Assembly (NCBI GenBank): GCA_963971425.1
Contig: OZ020516.1
Location: 682,001-746,000 of the forward strand
From: Bryoerythrophyllum caledonicum
Lineage: Eukaryota > Streptophyta > Bryopsida > Pottiales > Pottiaceae
Direction of reading: 5' to 3'
DNA length: 64,000 nt
Position numbers and translations under genes: made by a program. Positions 1 through 10,940 of this stretch are shown piece after piece. Under the pieces are notes generated by a model, which ran no database searches, was not told the origin of the DNA, and saw nothing but the letters and a program-made list of their open reading frames with translations. Position 1 is the first letter of the stretch, and every line of letters starts with the position of its first letter.

Positions 1-8
1 TTCCTCAC

Positions 9-117
9 TAAGGTTCCGCTTCGGGAGTCCGCTCCGGAGGTCCGCTCCGAAGTTCCGCTCCGGGGTTCCGCTCCGAGGTTCTGCTCCGGGGTTCCGCTCT
101 GGGGTTCCGCTCCAAAC
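9..117. repeat. GC-rich minisatellite, about 13-bp unit
   Basis: About eight degenerate tandem copies of a unit close to GGTTCCGCTCCGG, running to about position 117. It begins near the window edge, so the array may be longer. The sequence from 118 to 398 has no credible ORF. It ends in an AT-rich stretch just before the DUF7869-like coding remnant starts, so it may be part of another element whose left part lies outside the window. Confidence 0.75.
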
Positions 118-398
118 TGTTGACTTCCTGCTTGACTGATCTCTGTAGAGCCTTTTACCCTGAGCTAGGGTACCCCGTTGCCTCCGGCTTGGAAAACGAG
201 GGTGAGGCTCTAAGTTAGATTCGGGCCCTAGGGTCTACTTTATCATTTTTAAGGATCCTAGAGTAGTCCTTTATTCTCCCAACCCTAATTCTATCTAAAG
301 GCTAATTCTGGCATAACTAATCACCAAACTAAACTAATTGGTCCATGTTAATCATCCCTAACTATCTAACTAAAAAAATTTAAAAATTCGTGGTATGA

Positions 399-723
399 CA
401 CAAGTCGATTTCCCAATCTGCGGTGAGTAACATGAAGAAGAGGTTCTTCAGGAATGTAAAAGTAAAGTCTGTGGGCAACAACTTCTCTAAATGTACGGAG
501 TGCGACTTCCTAGTCGAGTTTTCACAAAAAATCCTTGCAGGTCAGACGAGTGGCAAGGACTCACGGATGATAGAAAGAGACACCTAAACTACCAAAGGGT
601 ATGCAAAAATATTTATTCTGGTTGGTCGGCACAATCTATTCAGTACCCATCTAAGTTTCTTTGCATAATTAATGACAAGATGGATACCTCCAAGACGGCC
701 ACTCCTAGAATGCAGAGGATTAC
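399..723 (+). pseudogene. DUF7869-type protein, 5' fragment
   Basis: Fragment of a protein family I recognise as DUF7869-type, widespread in plants, algae and animals and often linked to mobile elements. One frame gives a segment with KCTECD (a cysteine pair). After a frame change near 560, a second frame gives HLNYQR and then the family hallmark INDKMDTSKTATP just before the LTR. The upstream part is missing. The coding sense resumes at 30194 on the other side of the retrotransposon. It is frameshifted and not functional. The family assignment comes from motif memory, not a search. Confidence 0.6.
719..723. repeat. 5-bp target-site duplication ATTAC (left copy)
   Basis: ATTAC lies directly left of the LTR end TGTAGAGTG at 724. 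The same five bases follow the other LTR at 30189-30193. Five base pairs is the usual duplication for Ty3/gypsy integrases, so the outer boundaries are secure. Confidence 0.9.
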
Positions 724-2713
724 TGTAGAGTGATTTTTCACCACTCTAGGAAAATACCCAAGTGTACCCACACCTCATAGGATTCGTTACGGGGATGATC
801 ATACGCCTAGTTTTAAGTAATTGGGGATTAATTGTGTCGTTAAAGCTATCTTTTTGGTTAATTCTTAAGGTTATCTATCTATTTTAGGAAATTAGGGTTG
901 TTAGCATCACTCTTAAGGGATCCACAAACAAAGTCTAAACCCCAAGGATCTTTCGTGCCTTAAGACGGAACATTAGTCCTTTTAAGATTGTGCTTATGCC
1001 ACTAATCCTTAAACACTTGCCACACTGGGCTAATGGAAGTTTCCATTAAGTCTCATTGCATTGGTTCTTTAATTACAATCTTTAAGAATTCAAATTCTTA
1101 CCTTATGCAAAAACGCTCCACTTTTCACGTCCGTCCACTCGGTCCACGTGATCACGTTCTTAAGACAATGGTTAGTCTCAAAAATCCCATATACAAGTTA
1201 ACTTAAGTCTTAAGGAGTTTCAGCTCTTAAGTCTCCACTTAAGTTCACTTATCCACACTTACTTCTTAAAGACTACGGTGTTTTACACTTACTTCTACCA
1301 TTTAGTCTTTAAGATCTCTGACTGGTTCTTAAGACTTCCTTCTCGATCATCTCGATGTTCTTAAGGACACAGTCTTTGGCCCTTAGTTCTTAAGCACTCA
1401 CTTACTCACTTAGGCCTGATTCTTAAGAACCTGCACTGTCTAGACCAATTCAGCCCTACAATGTTCTTAAGTTTCTGTCTTTAAGACTTCCAGAACCGGG
1501 AGTGCATCTCATTGAATGCAAATATTGTCCCGTATTCTCACCCATACAAACCTTTAAGTCCAAGCCCTTAAACTTGAGGGTCTCCTGGTACTTAAGGTCT
1601 CAACCTTCATAAGCTTATGTATCCAAACTTGGACTTAAGATTCTTAAGTTTCTATGTTTTCTTCTTAAGTCTTTCTTTGGGATTTGTTCTTTATTTTCTC
1701 TCTTATGATAGATTCTTAAATACTCACAACTTAGCCTACCTTAGAGAATCCCTTCTATTAAGGTTAGACTTAATGCCAATTTTTTGTATGCATAATATGA
1801 CACTCTTGCCATGCATCAAGGTATGCCACTCTTGATGTTTATTGCATAAATTGCATTAACACGAATAAGATTTCCACTCTTATTCTTATGATACTCAAGT
1901 TATGCTCACTCACACTTGAGATCTTATTAAGTACTTATGCATCACACATCTCATGCACTAAGTCACTTAATTTCACATTATCTCCATTAATCTTCACACT
2001 CATGATTAATGCTCCAACACATACACACAAGGTCACACCCACGACCTTAGTAGTTAGGGTATTTCCCTAACTTATTCCATGAAGAATAAATATACAATAC
2101 ATTCATGCATAGGAATTTTATCCACAATTAATACCTAATACATGCACTTGCATTTACAACACACAATGTCAAGTTTATTCAATGAAGTTCACATATTATT
2201 GCAATTATACATATGACTCAAGTCACACACAAGACTCTACATATGCAAATTCAATAGTAATTATATATTTACATATAAAATTAAATACACTTACAACATT
2301 AAGAGTCATCAACTAGCTTTTTCACCTAAAGCTAGGGCTCACTCCAATCTTCCTCCGAGGAATTTCTATGGTAATGGCCAAGAATGCTAAAAATTCAAGC
2401 TAGTCATTCTACTCAACATCCAAGAGGTACACCTCTTGGCAAGAGATTTTCCCTAGTATTAACCATTAAGATTAATTCCACTAAATCTTCACATCTCTTC
2501 ATATCCATTCATGAAAAGATACAACCTATCCAAAGGGTGCGAGTTCAACCTTTTTTCCATTATTTCCTTATTCTTGGATATGAATAGGTATTTTCCACTT
2601 AATTAACTACTTAGTGTAAACTTAATCATTAATTTTTTACTTCTTCATATATCTACAACCCTTTTTACACTTAATTTTCGGAAAAAATCTATTTTTGTCA
2701 TTTTGGCTCTACG
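724..2713 (-). repeat. 3' LTR (left)
   Basis: This 1990-bp repeat matches 28198-30188 with about 15 substitutions and one single-base length difference by my count. In element sense it should begin TGTAGAGCC, but this copy has G at 2713 where the other LTR has A, so the terminal TG is altered here. Both LTRs contain many CTTAAG hexamers (17 counted here). The other end forms a small hairpin, TAGAGTG against CACTCTA (726-748). Short ORFs found in both LTRs are not genes. Confidence 0.95.
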
Positions 2714-2728
2714 TAGCCCTCCTCTTAG
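2714..2728 (-). promoter_or_regulatory. Polypurine tract
   Basis: Read on the minus strand, the bases next to the left LTR are AAGAGGAGGGCTA. A purine run here is the expected plus-strand primer site of an LTR retrotransposon. It agrees with the minus orientation of pol. Confidence 0.75.
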
Positions 2729-5009
2729 CTTGGAGACGTCCTCGTCAACTTCAACGACGTTTGTCCTTGAACTTGATCTTTCGCACTCCATCTTCCTTTC
2801 TATCATTTTCTTGTAGTCTCTTTATGCTCCATATAGCATATTTTCTTACTTGTCTTTCTTCTCTAAGAATTGTTGATTTTCTCCATTTGCTTTCCATTGT
2901 TCTCCTCTTTAATGAGTATGTCTCACACATACTTGGCTTCAAGTTTCTCCTTTTAACTTAACTCTTTTTAGTTAAATCTTCCATTTTAGACTTCCATTAT
3001 TTTTTCATTTTAGCTTTGAATTTTTCCATTCTCTTTTAAATCTTCATTTTTAATTTTCATTGCTTTTCAAATTTATCTCTTTAATTTAATTTTTCTTCCA
3101 TATCTTCCTTTACACTCCACTTGCAATCATTTTTTTATTTTATTTTCATTTTTACTTCATTCATCATTTTCTTTTTTTTCTTTTTTTTCAAATTTAGAGA
3201 ATTAGCACTTATTAGTCCTCACATCTCTTGATTAGTAAATTAGTAGTGCATCCTCACAACTAATTACTAATCCTAGATTACTAATTTTCTTTCCACACTC
3301 TTTTATTTCTATTTTTTCTAACTTGTGTGAGCTACCCTATCATACAATTCAAGTAGTGTGTATATTACTTCACCACTAATCGTCTTATCTACATCACTCA
3401 CATTGTTTTCCATAGCCTTTTTGCTTTATCTCTCAATATTATCATGTTCTTTCTTATTTTTCCCTTTCATGATACTCTCTCATTAGAATTATCATGTTCT
3501 CTTCTTTCTTATTTTTTCCTTTCATGATATTCTCTCATTAGAATTATCATGTTCTCTCCCTCTTATTTTTTCCTTTCTCTATATGCCTTAATTTTTAAAA
3601 AAAAATTTAAATTTTTTTTTATTATTTTTTATTTTTTTACAAATTCAATTGAATTTGCTCTTTCCTTAAGACACTCTCCCTCCAGATGTTCTTAAAACTC
3701 TCACACTACATCTAAGTCTTAAGATTTTTGTTTTATCCAAAATGAAACTGACTTTGGTTTTGTTCGTAAGGAAACTGACTGATAACAAATTTTTAAAGAA
3801 CTGACTTACTTAAGGAGAATAAGGATCTATCCTATTTGTTCTTTTTCCTTAAGAGACTGAATTTCACTTGCTCGTCTGATTCTTAAGGTTCTAGTCTGCT
3901 CACAGTTGAGACTTAACTCACTTCTTAAAATCACAGGAAAAGATGATCTCACTTAAAACAGTGTTTTTAAAGGCTCTTACAATTTGTACTTAAAGAGATC
4001 TTCTCTAAAATTTTGACCTTAAAGAGTGTTACTTTAAAGGATAAACTTGTTACATACTGGTTTTTTAAGTAGGAATTTTATGCAGTCTTTCATCTTGGTT
4101 GTTTCTTCCCGAGGTTGTTCTTAACCGCGTACAGACAGAGCTCTGTCTGTATTGACAGGTTTCTTATTTCTTAAGTCACAGACTCCGAATATCAGTCTTC
4201 TATTTTCATTCTTCCCTAAATTCCTTATAATTTTTTCTTCATTGTGATTCATCATGCTCCAAATTGTGAAAATATGTTGTGCATATGTCTCCGAATAATC
4301 AAAACAATGAAAGAAGTCAGTATTTTTCTGTATATTAGGTTTAGCATTTGTTCCATATCGTTTGGTAAGGCTTCTGCGGCTCACGATATATAGGCTGGCT
4401 GACCCCTGGCTTTCATCTAGTACGCCTTGGTGGTCGGTTAACGTGTGCCGCGGGTACATACTGTCGTGGCAACCTCCGGGTGCTAGTGCCGGGTATGTAT
4501 CCATCACACGTGGCCTATCCCACCACGTCTAACTAGAGTGTTGGCTCCTGTAGTTACATGTAGCTCAACATGGTATTTTTTTCTTTTCTTATTTTATTTT
4601 TTATTTTTAACTTGCTTCACAGAGTTGCTTCCTTCTTTGTGTATACAACTTCCTATTCACTGAACCTTCTTTCAACATGCTTCCATTTTTTGTAGAAAAC
4701 TCATAGTTATTCTTCAATCTCAACCAGTTACTCGTTTTAATTAATTGTTGACTTCATTTTCTCGTGTTCATAATCTTATGACACTGTATCATAGAGCCAA
4801 TGTCATTCATATTTCCTTAGGAAGATAGCAACTGTAAATTTTTTGTTCAGCTTCAAAATCAGCTATCAGCTCATTATCATGGCTTCCACAATAAGCCATA
4901 TCCTGAGTCTTGAAGCTTCAAACTTCTAAGCTCTAGCTGCAATCACAAAATTCCATCCTAATCTTTACATTGTCTGCACAGAGCTCCTCCTAAAAAACCT
5001 CATGTCTAC
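2729..5009. other. Non-coding 3' spacer of the retrotransposon
   Basis: AT-rich, T-rich on the plus strand, with no ORF that resembles a protein. It separates the third ORF from the polypurine tract, as the long spacer behind the env-like gene does in Athila elements. Five CTTAAG motifs cluster at 3660-3900. A short GC-richer stretch lies at about 4370-4560 with nothing recognisable in it. Confidence 0.6.
3437..3585. repeat. Tandem repeat, about 56-bp unit
   Basis: Two full and one partial copy of a unit that begins TTATCATGTTCT and ends CTCTCATTAGAA, within the 3' spacer of the retrotransposon. Copies differ by a few bases and short T-run length changes. Confidence 0.7.
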
Positions 5010-8000
5010 TCAAGATCTTGGTCTGGCTTCGAGTCGAGGGCGGTTGTGCTTGTACGCATCCTTGAACTCACACTCCTGGAGAATCAGCTGCAGCTCAGCC
5101 ATCTCCACATTACGGCGAACATCCTCATCATGCTTGAAGAGATACGTCTTGTGCGCCTTCTAATAACTCAGCCATGCAACTAGTTGTTCTTGTCGCTTGC
5201 TGGAATTCTCCAGGGCAAACACCGAACTCGCACCATGGAGGAAGTTGGTAATTACCATACACTCTAAAGTCCTCATATGGCGACTTGGCATCTGCTGCAT
5301 CTTCGTCCATAAGTGAAACTCAGGCTTGGTTTCATCAAACCTGTTGACGTTCACCACGCACTTGTATCGCATACACATGTGAGATAAAATGTTGCAAAAC
5401 ACTGCAGCTCAAAAACACACAGGGTCCGTATGTCTTCGGTGAATCTCAAAAAAGGCCCTGTAGGAATCACTACATTCCTGGGGAGAAGAAAAACTCCCTG
5501 GAATCTGTGGCCAGTTGTAAGGCACTGTGTCGAGCTTACTCCAGGGCGCCCACTTATAACGCCGATATCCCTTCAAGGGACACTGGTGGTAACTCATCGT
5601 TATCGCTGTTGGTGGCACTGTTGACCACGTCTGGGATGCCTTGGGATATAGCTGATCCCACTGTCTCCCGACCTGTGGTGACAAGCCGAAGTCCTCCAAC
5701 AGCCAATCTATGGCTTGCCATGAGGGAAATTACACCTCCTCCTCGCTGTTAAATAGATTCTCGTATTCTCCGAGAAATCGCTACTTGTTCAACGACCCGG
5801 TCACCGGTAATGGCAAGCCTCCCCAGATCGTGTGTCTATAATCCGGAGGTGGTGACAAGAAAGTGGCCATCTGAACCGCCTCTGCCACATCCACCGTTTT
5901 CTTCTTTGCTCCCTCGATTGCACGCTTAAGTCGGTGGTGAGCTCGGACCTTGGCGTATAGATACTGCCCCATGGTGATCTCACCCTGCTGCGCCAAGTCC
6001 TCGCGCTCTTGGACTTGAGTCATGCATCCCACGAAACTCTATTCGTTCTGCAATAACTTCGTCAGCTTCTCCATCTGGTTTTTCCATTCTCCCAAGTACT
6101 CCGAGGTAATGGGAACGATCTTAAGATCAACCTCAGGAATGACTACCATTCTTTGAGCTACATCCGGTTGATCATACTGCCTCCGCATCTGCAGCTGCCC
6201 CTCCAAGTGCCAGTAATACAGTAGCATTCTGGCTCCAACATCACCGATTGGCACCAGCAACTGTCTCGAGTCCTCCAGCTGAAGGTCTTGTCTCACGATC
6301 ATCTTGCAGATCAAATTCTGCATGATGGCGAAGTTCGCTGCTACGGTCCACAGGTTCTGAAATTCTCCTCGGCTCAGCTTGTCTCCAGTGCTCAAGCACA
6401 TCATGCTAAAACAAGCATTCCTCTGCAACTCGTATGCTCTGAAGAGTGCAAAGGTTGGCGGACTATGTAAGTCCTGGCGCCAAATCGCCTCTTGGAGTTT
6501 GCTCTTCACTCTTCTATCTACGGTTGTCTGTGTAGTCAACCGTGCATTAGCCTTGGTGACCTCCCGTACCTTCCCTTCCAACTCTGCTACTTGTGAAGAG
6601 TTGGGCATAGCTACGATCGACGCTTCCCTACTCGCCTGCACCTCTCTCTTCTGTTGTGCTAGCGAAGTCGCCAACTCCTTCGCCAGATTCCTCTCAGCCT
6701 GATACTGATCCTTCACCAACTGGTGTTGAGTCTTAAGACTCTCAATCTCGAGCAAGTATTCTTCAACTTGTCTCTCCTTCGCAGTGTGGAGATCCTTCCA
6801 GTGGGCAGCGCTACCGGAAGCTTGCTGGAGCTCTTCTTGCAACGTGTGCCAATCTCGCACCTGTGCTTCCTTGTCTCCAACTAGAGCCGAATTCTCCTTC
6901 TCCGACTCTGCCTTAAGGCGATGGTACTCCTGCTCCATATGGCTCAGCTTCTTCTGAAACTCCTCGCATTGTTGTGCCTTCGTCGTCTGCTCGTTGCACA
7001 AAGTCTTCCGACGTTGAACTTCTTCAGTTGTTTGGGCCAACTTCCCTCGCAGTTCACCCCTCTCCCTGTTGAGCAGCTCTCTAGCCCGCTCCGCTTCCAA
7101 CAATGACTTCTCCAACCTGAGCTTCTCGCGTTGGAAGTCCTTCTGCATCTGATCCTTAGCCAATAGGATGTCCTTGTTGGTTGCTTGATAGTGCGCCACC
7201 AGATCATCCTTCTGGAACAACAACAACTCAAGATTTGCCTTATTCAACTCTCGTACCTCACCATGTTTGGTGCCCTCTACTCCCTGCGATTTCTTCCCTG
7301 TTTGCTTGGTAGGAGCTTCATCTTCGGGGTCCTCCATTGTGGCAACCTCGGGAGCAGCGTACGGTACAATCTACTTGGATGGTGTCTTGGACAACTTCGC
7401 TGCTGTTGGTGGACGCAATTCCTGTCCTAAGGTGATACTCAAGACACCTCCAGTGGAGATCGGGGGCTTCACCTTCTCCTTCTGCACTTCCGCCACCGGT
7501 TTCTTTCCCTTGTCCTTCACTGGTGCAGGAGCTTCAGGTGACCCTGGTGTCTCCTCTTCCGCATCCTCCCTTGCTGGACTGGTCATGTCTTCATCTCCTA
7601 CGTCCTCTTCTTCAGAAGCTTCTTCCGGTTCGTCCTCTTCCTCTGGTTCTTCCACCATCTTGCGCAATCTCTTCTTCTTGGCACTCCTCCCTGATTCTTC
7701 TTCCACCTCCTGTGCTCCTCCAGTCAAGCTCTTCCTCAGTGGAGGACAAATTGCTGAGAAATACATCGTTCCATGGAAGAAGATGTTGTGGCGGGTATTC
7801 TTCCCTGCTAGCTCCAGTCGGAGATGCGCGTACGTGATCTTGGACCAGTTGAGTCACTCTCCATTCCAGCTCTTGTAAGCTGCAGCCAATGCGCTGGGTG
7901 ATAATACCTCCGTTCCATCAAAAGCCATCAAAAGTCGAAGGTTGATAAATTTCAGCCATTCCTTCCACGAAGCCTTGGCCTTCATGATTGAATATCCCCG

Positions 8001-8426
8001 TCCCACCTTGGCGTCGTCTGGCCTCTCGAACACCCAACTGAGCTCAGTCTTGGTTAGCAAAGGCAATCCCACCAGTGTAGGTCCCGTCTTTGGCAAGCTT
8101 GGGCAATGCTGCTGGACGACCTCTACGTCGAAGCGAACCACTTCACCGTTGATCAAAAATTCGTCTTATGCGCCTCGCTTGGAGCTCAGCATGAAGGCCA
8201 GCACTCGTGGTAGATCCGCCTCCGGCCATTGCTGCTCAATGAATTGCAGGAGACCTGCCTTCCCCAAATTCTTGCGGTTGCCCTCATACACCTTCTTTGG
8301 CAACTCCCTCAGCGGAGAAGGATTGATCTCGAAATCCTTCTTCGTCTTCCGTTTCTGGCTCATCTTGACCTCTATGTCTGCTGTTCTCTTACAACCAACA
8401 CCACTATGTGAATTCGGGTTCACCAT
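5010..8426 (-). pseudogene. Third ORF of the retrotransposon (env-like position), coiled-coil protein
   Basis: A single frame of 1139 codons from ATG 8426 to TGA 5010-5012 stays open apart from seven in-frame stops: 8166-8168, 7854-7856, 7371-7373, 6039-6041, 5781-5783, 5409-5411 and 5160-5162. No frameshift is needed. The N-terminal third is globular-looking (KDFEINPSPLRELPKK near the start; ITYAHLRLELAGKNTRHN just after the second stop). A strongly acidic stretch follows at about 7690-7530, then a long heptad-rich coiled coil at about 7260-6560, then another globular part. I see no signal peptide or membrane segment, so calling it env-like rests only on its place behind integrase, as in Athila elements. 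It could also be a structural or accessory protein of the particle. All seven stops could be single transitions from Gln, Trp or Arg codons. Confidence 0.7.
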
Positions 8427-9956
8427 TTTGCACCTGTTTTTAGCAAAAAAAACAAAGTTCTTCTTGCAATGTCTACTTCGTTTGCGCACTCTTCTTCACG
8501 CTACGAACACTCTTAAGACATGCATCTACACTCATAGAATTCCCTTTCATCTGTGCAGACTTATGTCTTAAGTTTACATACAAGGTGGTTACAACGGTTA
8601 TGCCGTTTCTTGATTTTCCTTAACAACTCTTCTGATTTTACTCTCGTAGATAGTTATCTACTCTCAGTAAATTCTATTCCTTTAATTTCACACCTTAGCA
8701 AGGAAGATCAATTGAATTCCGCGGGCTTAAGCAACCTCATTCATAGCAAAATGGCATAATTCAACAATCCTCTGTTCTGTGAACTCACATTCAGAATAAC
8801 TTAACGACGAACTTACCAGCAAAAGTGTGACGACTTCTTCTCCGCTCTTGGTGACACCTCGCTTCCCGAATACAGAGTCACCAAACTCACGTCTTGCAAC
8901 AATTCCCCACAATACACTCCAACTCTCAACAATGCAAACTGACCTCTCAACTTTTGCTTCAACGACTGAACAATGCACTTGTGAATTTTCTCTGATGAGC
9001 CATAGCCAAGTTTGGCAGCTTGTTTTCTTAATAGCTCATCAAGTTTGCCACTTGGTTTTAAGTCCCGTCCCCACTCGTCCTTATCATCACGTTTTTCAAG
9101 TCATTGCAATGATCTTTTTGACGTGATTGATTATGGTTCCCTCGAGTGAAACACCCACTTTTGTCCCTTCCATGGCACTTTAGTTGATCTTTCAACATGA
9201 TGAGCTTTCTCCACTTTATGACAAAGTCGCTTCTCACAGATTTCCTACCAACTTAATCATCATTTTTATTTTTTCAACTATTTCTATTTTCCATAATTTG
9301 CTTCGGCTTACTTCTGTCTTAAGGCATCTCCTTGCTTAGGTTTATTATTGTCTCCCAACTTTACTATTTACGATGAACTTCAGGGACAACCTCAGACTTA
9401 CTGTCTTAAGGCATCCACTCAAGTTCTTAAGACAACTGGAGTTCTGACATCTCCTCAAATTTGATAAGACCACTCAAGTTCTTAAGTCACTTGTGTCTTT
9501 AAGACTATTTTGAGTTCTTAAGGCAATTGTAGATTTGACGTCTCTTGAGTGCTTGAAGACGGCTTAAGTTCCTAAAACAACTGTGTCTTTAAGGGCACTT
9601 AAGTTCTTTAAGACAACTGACATGACATCACACTTATGACCTTAATTCTGTGACTTAACTTGAGATGACTTCTTAAGTACTGTTCCTTTATGCAAAAAAA
9701 TGGTTTAGTTCTTAAGATTTTATTTTTGAATTTTATTTTTTCAATAATACCTTATGACAAGGTTTCTCTCAAGAAAGTTTTCTGTGAATGTTTTTTATGA
9801 ATGATCATAAATTAACTATGACTTAAAACAAAAAATTTAAACTTTTTTAAACTTTCCCTTTGGTATTTTAGTGTCGTTCCGGACTACTTAAAAACGTTTT
9901 CTTAAGATTTTCCTTAAGTAGGGATGTAGCCCCCCTCTTTAAAAGGTAACTTGCCC
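8427..9956. other. Spacer between integrase and the third ORF
   Basis: About 1.5 kb with no convincing ORF. It is rich in CTTAAG: about a dozen copies, mostly at 8490-8730 and 9320-9930. In element sense it lies between the end of pol and the start of the third ORF, where a splice acceptor or internal promoter for that ORF would be expected. I could not identify one with confidence. Confidence 0.5.
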
Positions 9957-10940
9957 TCAAGTTACATATTTTTTGAACCTGTAGCCATTATAGCGTGTTG
10001 CATGCACATTACCTGCAAAATCTTGTAATTCCACAGAGCCATTAGAATAAGATTTAAGTATTTTGTATGGTCCAAACCATCTCATTTTAAATTTCCCTGG
10101 AAATTTTTGAAATCTACTGTCATAGAGTAAGACTAAATCATTTTCTTTTAGAGTTTTTGGTTGTAATTTACTATCGTAATAAGTTTTCCTTTGTTTTTGT
10201 ATAGCTTCGATATTCATGTAGGCTTGATCTCTAATTTCATCTAGACGTTCTAGATTATCTAATCTTTCTCTTAGAGATTGTTCATCATCTAATCTTTCAG
10301 AAATTGCCACGCGTAGAGAAGGTAATGCCACTTCTATCGGGAGCATGGCTTCCAATCCATATACTAATTGGAACGGGGTTGCTTTAGTTGTAGTTTTTAT
10401 TGTACATCTATATGCCCATAATGCATTATTCAACTCATAATCCCAATTAGATGCATTGCCTTGTAATGTCTTAGTGATAATCTTGCAGAGACTACCATTA
10501 GACTTCTCAGTTTGTCCATTAGCTCTAGGGTGATAGGGTGACGACTTACGGTGCTTAATAAAATACTTTTGCAACATTTTCTCAATAGTATCATTGATGA
10601 AATGAGTCCCTCTATCACTTATAATTTCGTTTGGACACCCAAACCTAGTGATGATATGTTCATAAATGAATTTTGCCACAGTGTCTGCGTCATCATTTCT
10701 AGTGGCAAGGGCCTCTATCCACTTAGTCACATATTCGGTTGCAACTAAGATATAACGTTTTTGACCTTCACGACTAGGTGGTTTAATGGGACCTACAAAG
10801 TCAATTCCCCATTTTTCAAAAGGAATTTGTGCTAAAATTGGTGTGAGTGGCATAGCCTTAGTGGCTATCGATTTACCAACTCGCTAGCAAGGATCACATT
10901 TTTTAACATAATTAGTGGCATCGGCAAAAAGTGTGGGCCA
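9957..10940 (-). pseudogene. pol: integrase
   Basis: C-terminal part of the gag-pol frame. The zinc-binding region is seen as HDDVCGGHF just upstream and KKCDPC here. The catalytic triad is visible as WGIDFVGP (D), ISDRGTHF (D) and QTEKSN (E). The C-terminus carries a GPF/Y-type module (WFGPYKI) and ends in NGYRFKKYVT with no chromodomain, which argues against a chromovirus. The stop TAG at 10884-10886 sits in CDPC-x-RVGK, where related integrases usually have Gln, so a CAG-to-TAG change is likely. The true end is TGA 9957-9959. Confidence 0.9.

Noticed and set aside
1617-2587. ORFs of 60-72 codons in the left LTR, repeated at 29092-30062
   Set aside because: They are present only because the LTRs are identical copies. 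They are low in complexity and have no recognisable domain.
7267-7878. Plus-strand ORF of 203 codons opposite the third ORF of the retrotransposon
   Set aside because: Ser-rich antisense shadow of the acidic and coiled-coil coding strand. The minus-strand frame spans the whole region with consistent domains.
8166-8489. Start of the third ORF at 8489
   Set aside because: The codon there is GTG. The first in-frame ATG is at 8426, which I use instead. The frame upstream shows no further sign of coding.
9957-10100. Chromodomain at the integrase C-terminus
   Set aside because: The frame ends shortly after the GPF/Y-type module at NGYRFKKYVT; no chromodomain-like sequence follows.
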